Assembly: GCA_963704355.1 (NCBI GenBank)
Contig: OY969891.1
Coordinates: forward strand, 2,480,001 to 2,544,000
DNA length: 64,000 nucleotides
Reading direction: 5' to 3'
Origin: Bog-473 sp963704355
GTDB lineage: Bacteria > Actinomycetota > Acidimicrobiia > Acidimicrobiales > RAAP-2
The notes beneath the pieces are model-generated. The model saw only the letters and a program-made list of their open reading frames with translations. It was not told where the DNA came from and searched no databases. Position 1 is the first letter of the stretch; the number at the start of each line of letters is the position of its first letter. Positions 62,642 through 64,000 of the stretch are shown here, one piece after another. The translations under genes and the position numbers were made by a program.

Positions 62642-62847
62642 GCGCGCTCCACCAGGTGGAGGGCCTGCTTGGGGCATGATCGCACTGCTCGCACCGCGTG
62701 GTCGTACAGCGCCGGCGCGATCTCACCGTCCACAATGGGGTAGCCCCATCGGTCGAGTTCGATGCGCTCCGGGAGGATCTCGGCGCAGACGCCGCGACCG
62801 TCGCACGCGATGCGGTCCACGATCAATTCCAGGCCCCGGCGGCTCAT
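62635..62847 (-). CDS. Small ferredoxin
   Basis: 70 residues from ATG 62847 (ATGA overlap with the NuoF-like stop). IACDGRGVCAEILPERIELD and SCPKQALHLV give the Cys pattern C-x5-C...C-P of 3Fe-4S/4Fe-4S ferredoxins with one cluster. The central part GYPIVDGEIAPALYDHAVRA is the usual spacer. Electron carrier of the NuoF-like protein it is coupled to. Confidence 0.85.
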   Translation of the reverse strand: MSRRGLELIVDRIACDGRGVCAEILPERIELDRWGYPIVDGEIAPALYDHAVRAVRSCPKQALHLVERAC

Positions 62848-64000
62848 GTCTTGCTCACCAACCTTCTTCCTGCCGTCCTGTTCCCGACCGGCAGCACTCT
62901 CGTCGCTCGTGTCTCCCGACACGCGCCGCGGCGCTCATGTGCGGCAACTTCGTCGGCAAAGACGCCGAGCCCGGTGCGCACGAGGCGGGCCACGCCATCG
63001 GGGTGTCGACACGCGCCTCGCCCTTCGACGAGGTTACAGACCTCGAGGAGGTGATCGGAGCTATGCCGTTTGGGCACGCCGTATGCGAGTTGTTCCATGG
63101 CCTCCGCCAAGTCAGCGAGCCCGTGGACGCAGGGCCCGCACTGTCCAGCTCCTTGGCCCTCCATGTACCTCGTCACATCCGCCAGTTCCGCGAGCGGGCA
63201 GACGTGGCCCGGCAGGCACGAGACGACACCGGCACCGAGGGTCGTACCGGCACCGCGGGCTGCCTTCTCGGTCAGGGCCAGCGTCGCAAAGACCTCTGGG
63301 GTGATCCACCCACCACCGTAGCCCCCGAGCAAGACCCCCTGTATGGACCGCAGGTCCTGGGGGGTCAGCCCCAGGGCTGCGGACAGAGGAGATCCGAGGA
63401 CCCCCTCGACGATCACCGGACCGTCTCCCCGATCGAGCGTGAGCAGCATCGTGCCCGGGTCCCTTTCAGTGCCGAGTTGGCGGTACCAGGCGGCGCCGAA
63501 CCGGGCGATCAACGCCACATGCGCCAGAGTCTCCACGTTCTGGACCAGAGTGGCGCGCCCGGCTACCCCCCTTTCGCGGACCGACGAGATGCCGACGAAG
63601 GAGGGCACGGCGGCCCGGCGTCCGCTCAATGCGCTCACGACTGCTGACTCCTGTCCGGCGATGAACGCGTCGGTCGCAACGAAGACCTCCACCTCGATCG
63701 GGTCGAGACGAAGGGTTTTCCGTTCGGCCAACGCCTGTTCCACACTCGGTGCGCTCGAGGCGGGGACGTACGCGATCGCCCGCTGCGCATGGAGCGCTGT
63801 TGCCGCGGCGACGAGGCCGTCAAGGACCAGATGTGGGGCGCGGGCGAGGAGGAACGCATCCTTTCTGCTTGCCGGTTCGCCCTCGGCACCGTTGGCGACG
63901 ACGACGGGCCGCCTGTGCGAGGCCCGGGCCACCGCTCTCCATTTGGTCGCGACCGGGAACCACGCGCCACCGTGCCCGGCGAGCCCACTCGCGTCGAGCT
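62844..64000 (-). CDS. NuoF-like NADH-binding iron-sulfur protein (5' end outside window)
   Basis: 384 residues visible; the frame runs off the right edge. LAGHGGAWFPVATKWRAVAR and VVVANGAEGEPASRKDAFLL form the FMN/NADH-binding part. An SLBB-like domain and an iron-sulfur domain follow (GQCGPCVHGLADLAEAMEQL, LLEVCNLVEGRGACRHPDG). Resembles the NADH-oxidising subunit of complex I or NAD-reducing hydrogenases but stands with a ferredoxin, so NADH:ferredoxin-type transfer is likely. First visible gene of the run ending in dprE2. Confidence 0.88.
   Translation of the reverse strand, partial: LDASGLAGHGGAWFPVATKWRAVARASHRRPVVVANGAEGEPASRKDAFLLARAPHLVLDGLVAAATALHAQRAIAYVPASSAPSVEQALAERKTLRLDPIEVEVFVATDAFIAGQESAVVSALSGRRAAVPSFVGISSVRERGVAGRATLVQNVETLAHVALIARFGAAWYRQLGTERDPGTMLLTLDRGDGPVIVEGVLGSPLSAALGLTPQDLRSIQGVLLGGYGGGWITPEVFATLALTEKAARGAGTTLGAGVVSCLPGHVCPLAELADVTRYMEGQGAGQCGPCVHGLADLAEAMEQLAYGVPKRHSSDHLLEVCNLVEGRGACRHPDGVARLVRTGLGVFADEVAAHERRGACRETRATRVLPVGNRTAGRRLVSKT

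Overview
The window is high-GC DNA from an actinobacterium, probably a soil or sediment member of Acidimicrobiia or a related deep lineage. That is an inference from gene content: decaprenyl-phosphate arabinose genes (dprE1, dprE2, UbiA-type phosphoribosyltransferase), a DesA3-type desaturase with its reductase, a nitroreductase-like DsbA protein of the mycothiol-linked type, a NhaA-DsbA fusion, DUF6325/SHOCT pairs, PAPS-type sulfotransferases, and many GTG starts and ATGA/GTGA overlaps. No rRNA, complete tRNA, integrase, transposase or CRISPR array was seen.

Layout. 0-8.4 kb is accessory DNA: secreted beta-propeller proteins (one with twelve 41-residue repeats), a sulfotransferase operon, a broken SGNH hydrolase and a RibD-like reductase, with remnants of a tRNA-Gly(GCC) gene between them. 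8.4-22.5 kb carries a secreted hydrolase, three MFS exporters (one with three frameshifts), a sulfotransferase/oxidoreductase operon, NAD-dependent formate dehydrogenase, a desaturase/reductase operon and an eRF1-like pair. 22.9-33.6 kb has an acyl-CoA ligase and then a stress-type block around a MalT-like LuxR regulator: aquaporin, DUF1345-like, GAP family, flavodoxin, SHOCT proteins, DUF6325 and two paralogous small proteins. Four transcription units of this block each have a TCACCC-N5-GGGTGA palindrome upstream. 34-53 kb is mixed metabolism: SGNH hydrolase, a phosphofructokinase predicted to use pyrophosphate, pirin, DNA ligase, DinB, two GT-C-like membrane proteins, a DHA2 exporter, aldo/keto reductase and NhaA-DsbA. 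53-64 kb is one strand: FtsH, a GHMP sugar kinase and a DyP peroxidase with an encapsulin targeting tail, a small-protein pair, and a tightly coupled six-gene run from a NuoF-like protein and ferredoxin to DprE1/DprE2.

Two non-gene signals stand out. First, five 3'-half copies of tRNA-Gly(GCC), all in the same orientation, lie between gene blocks over the first 34 kb. They look like old attachment sites of site-specific integration. Second, the shared palindrome marks a candidate regulon centred on the MalT-like regulator. Six single-base indels in four otherwise intact genes, five of them in homopolymer runs of three or more bases, warn that some apparent pseudogenes may be sequencing errors.
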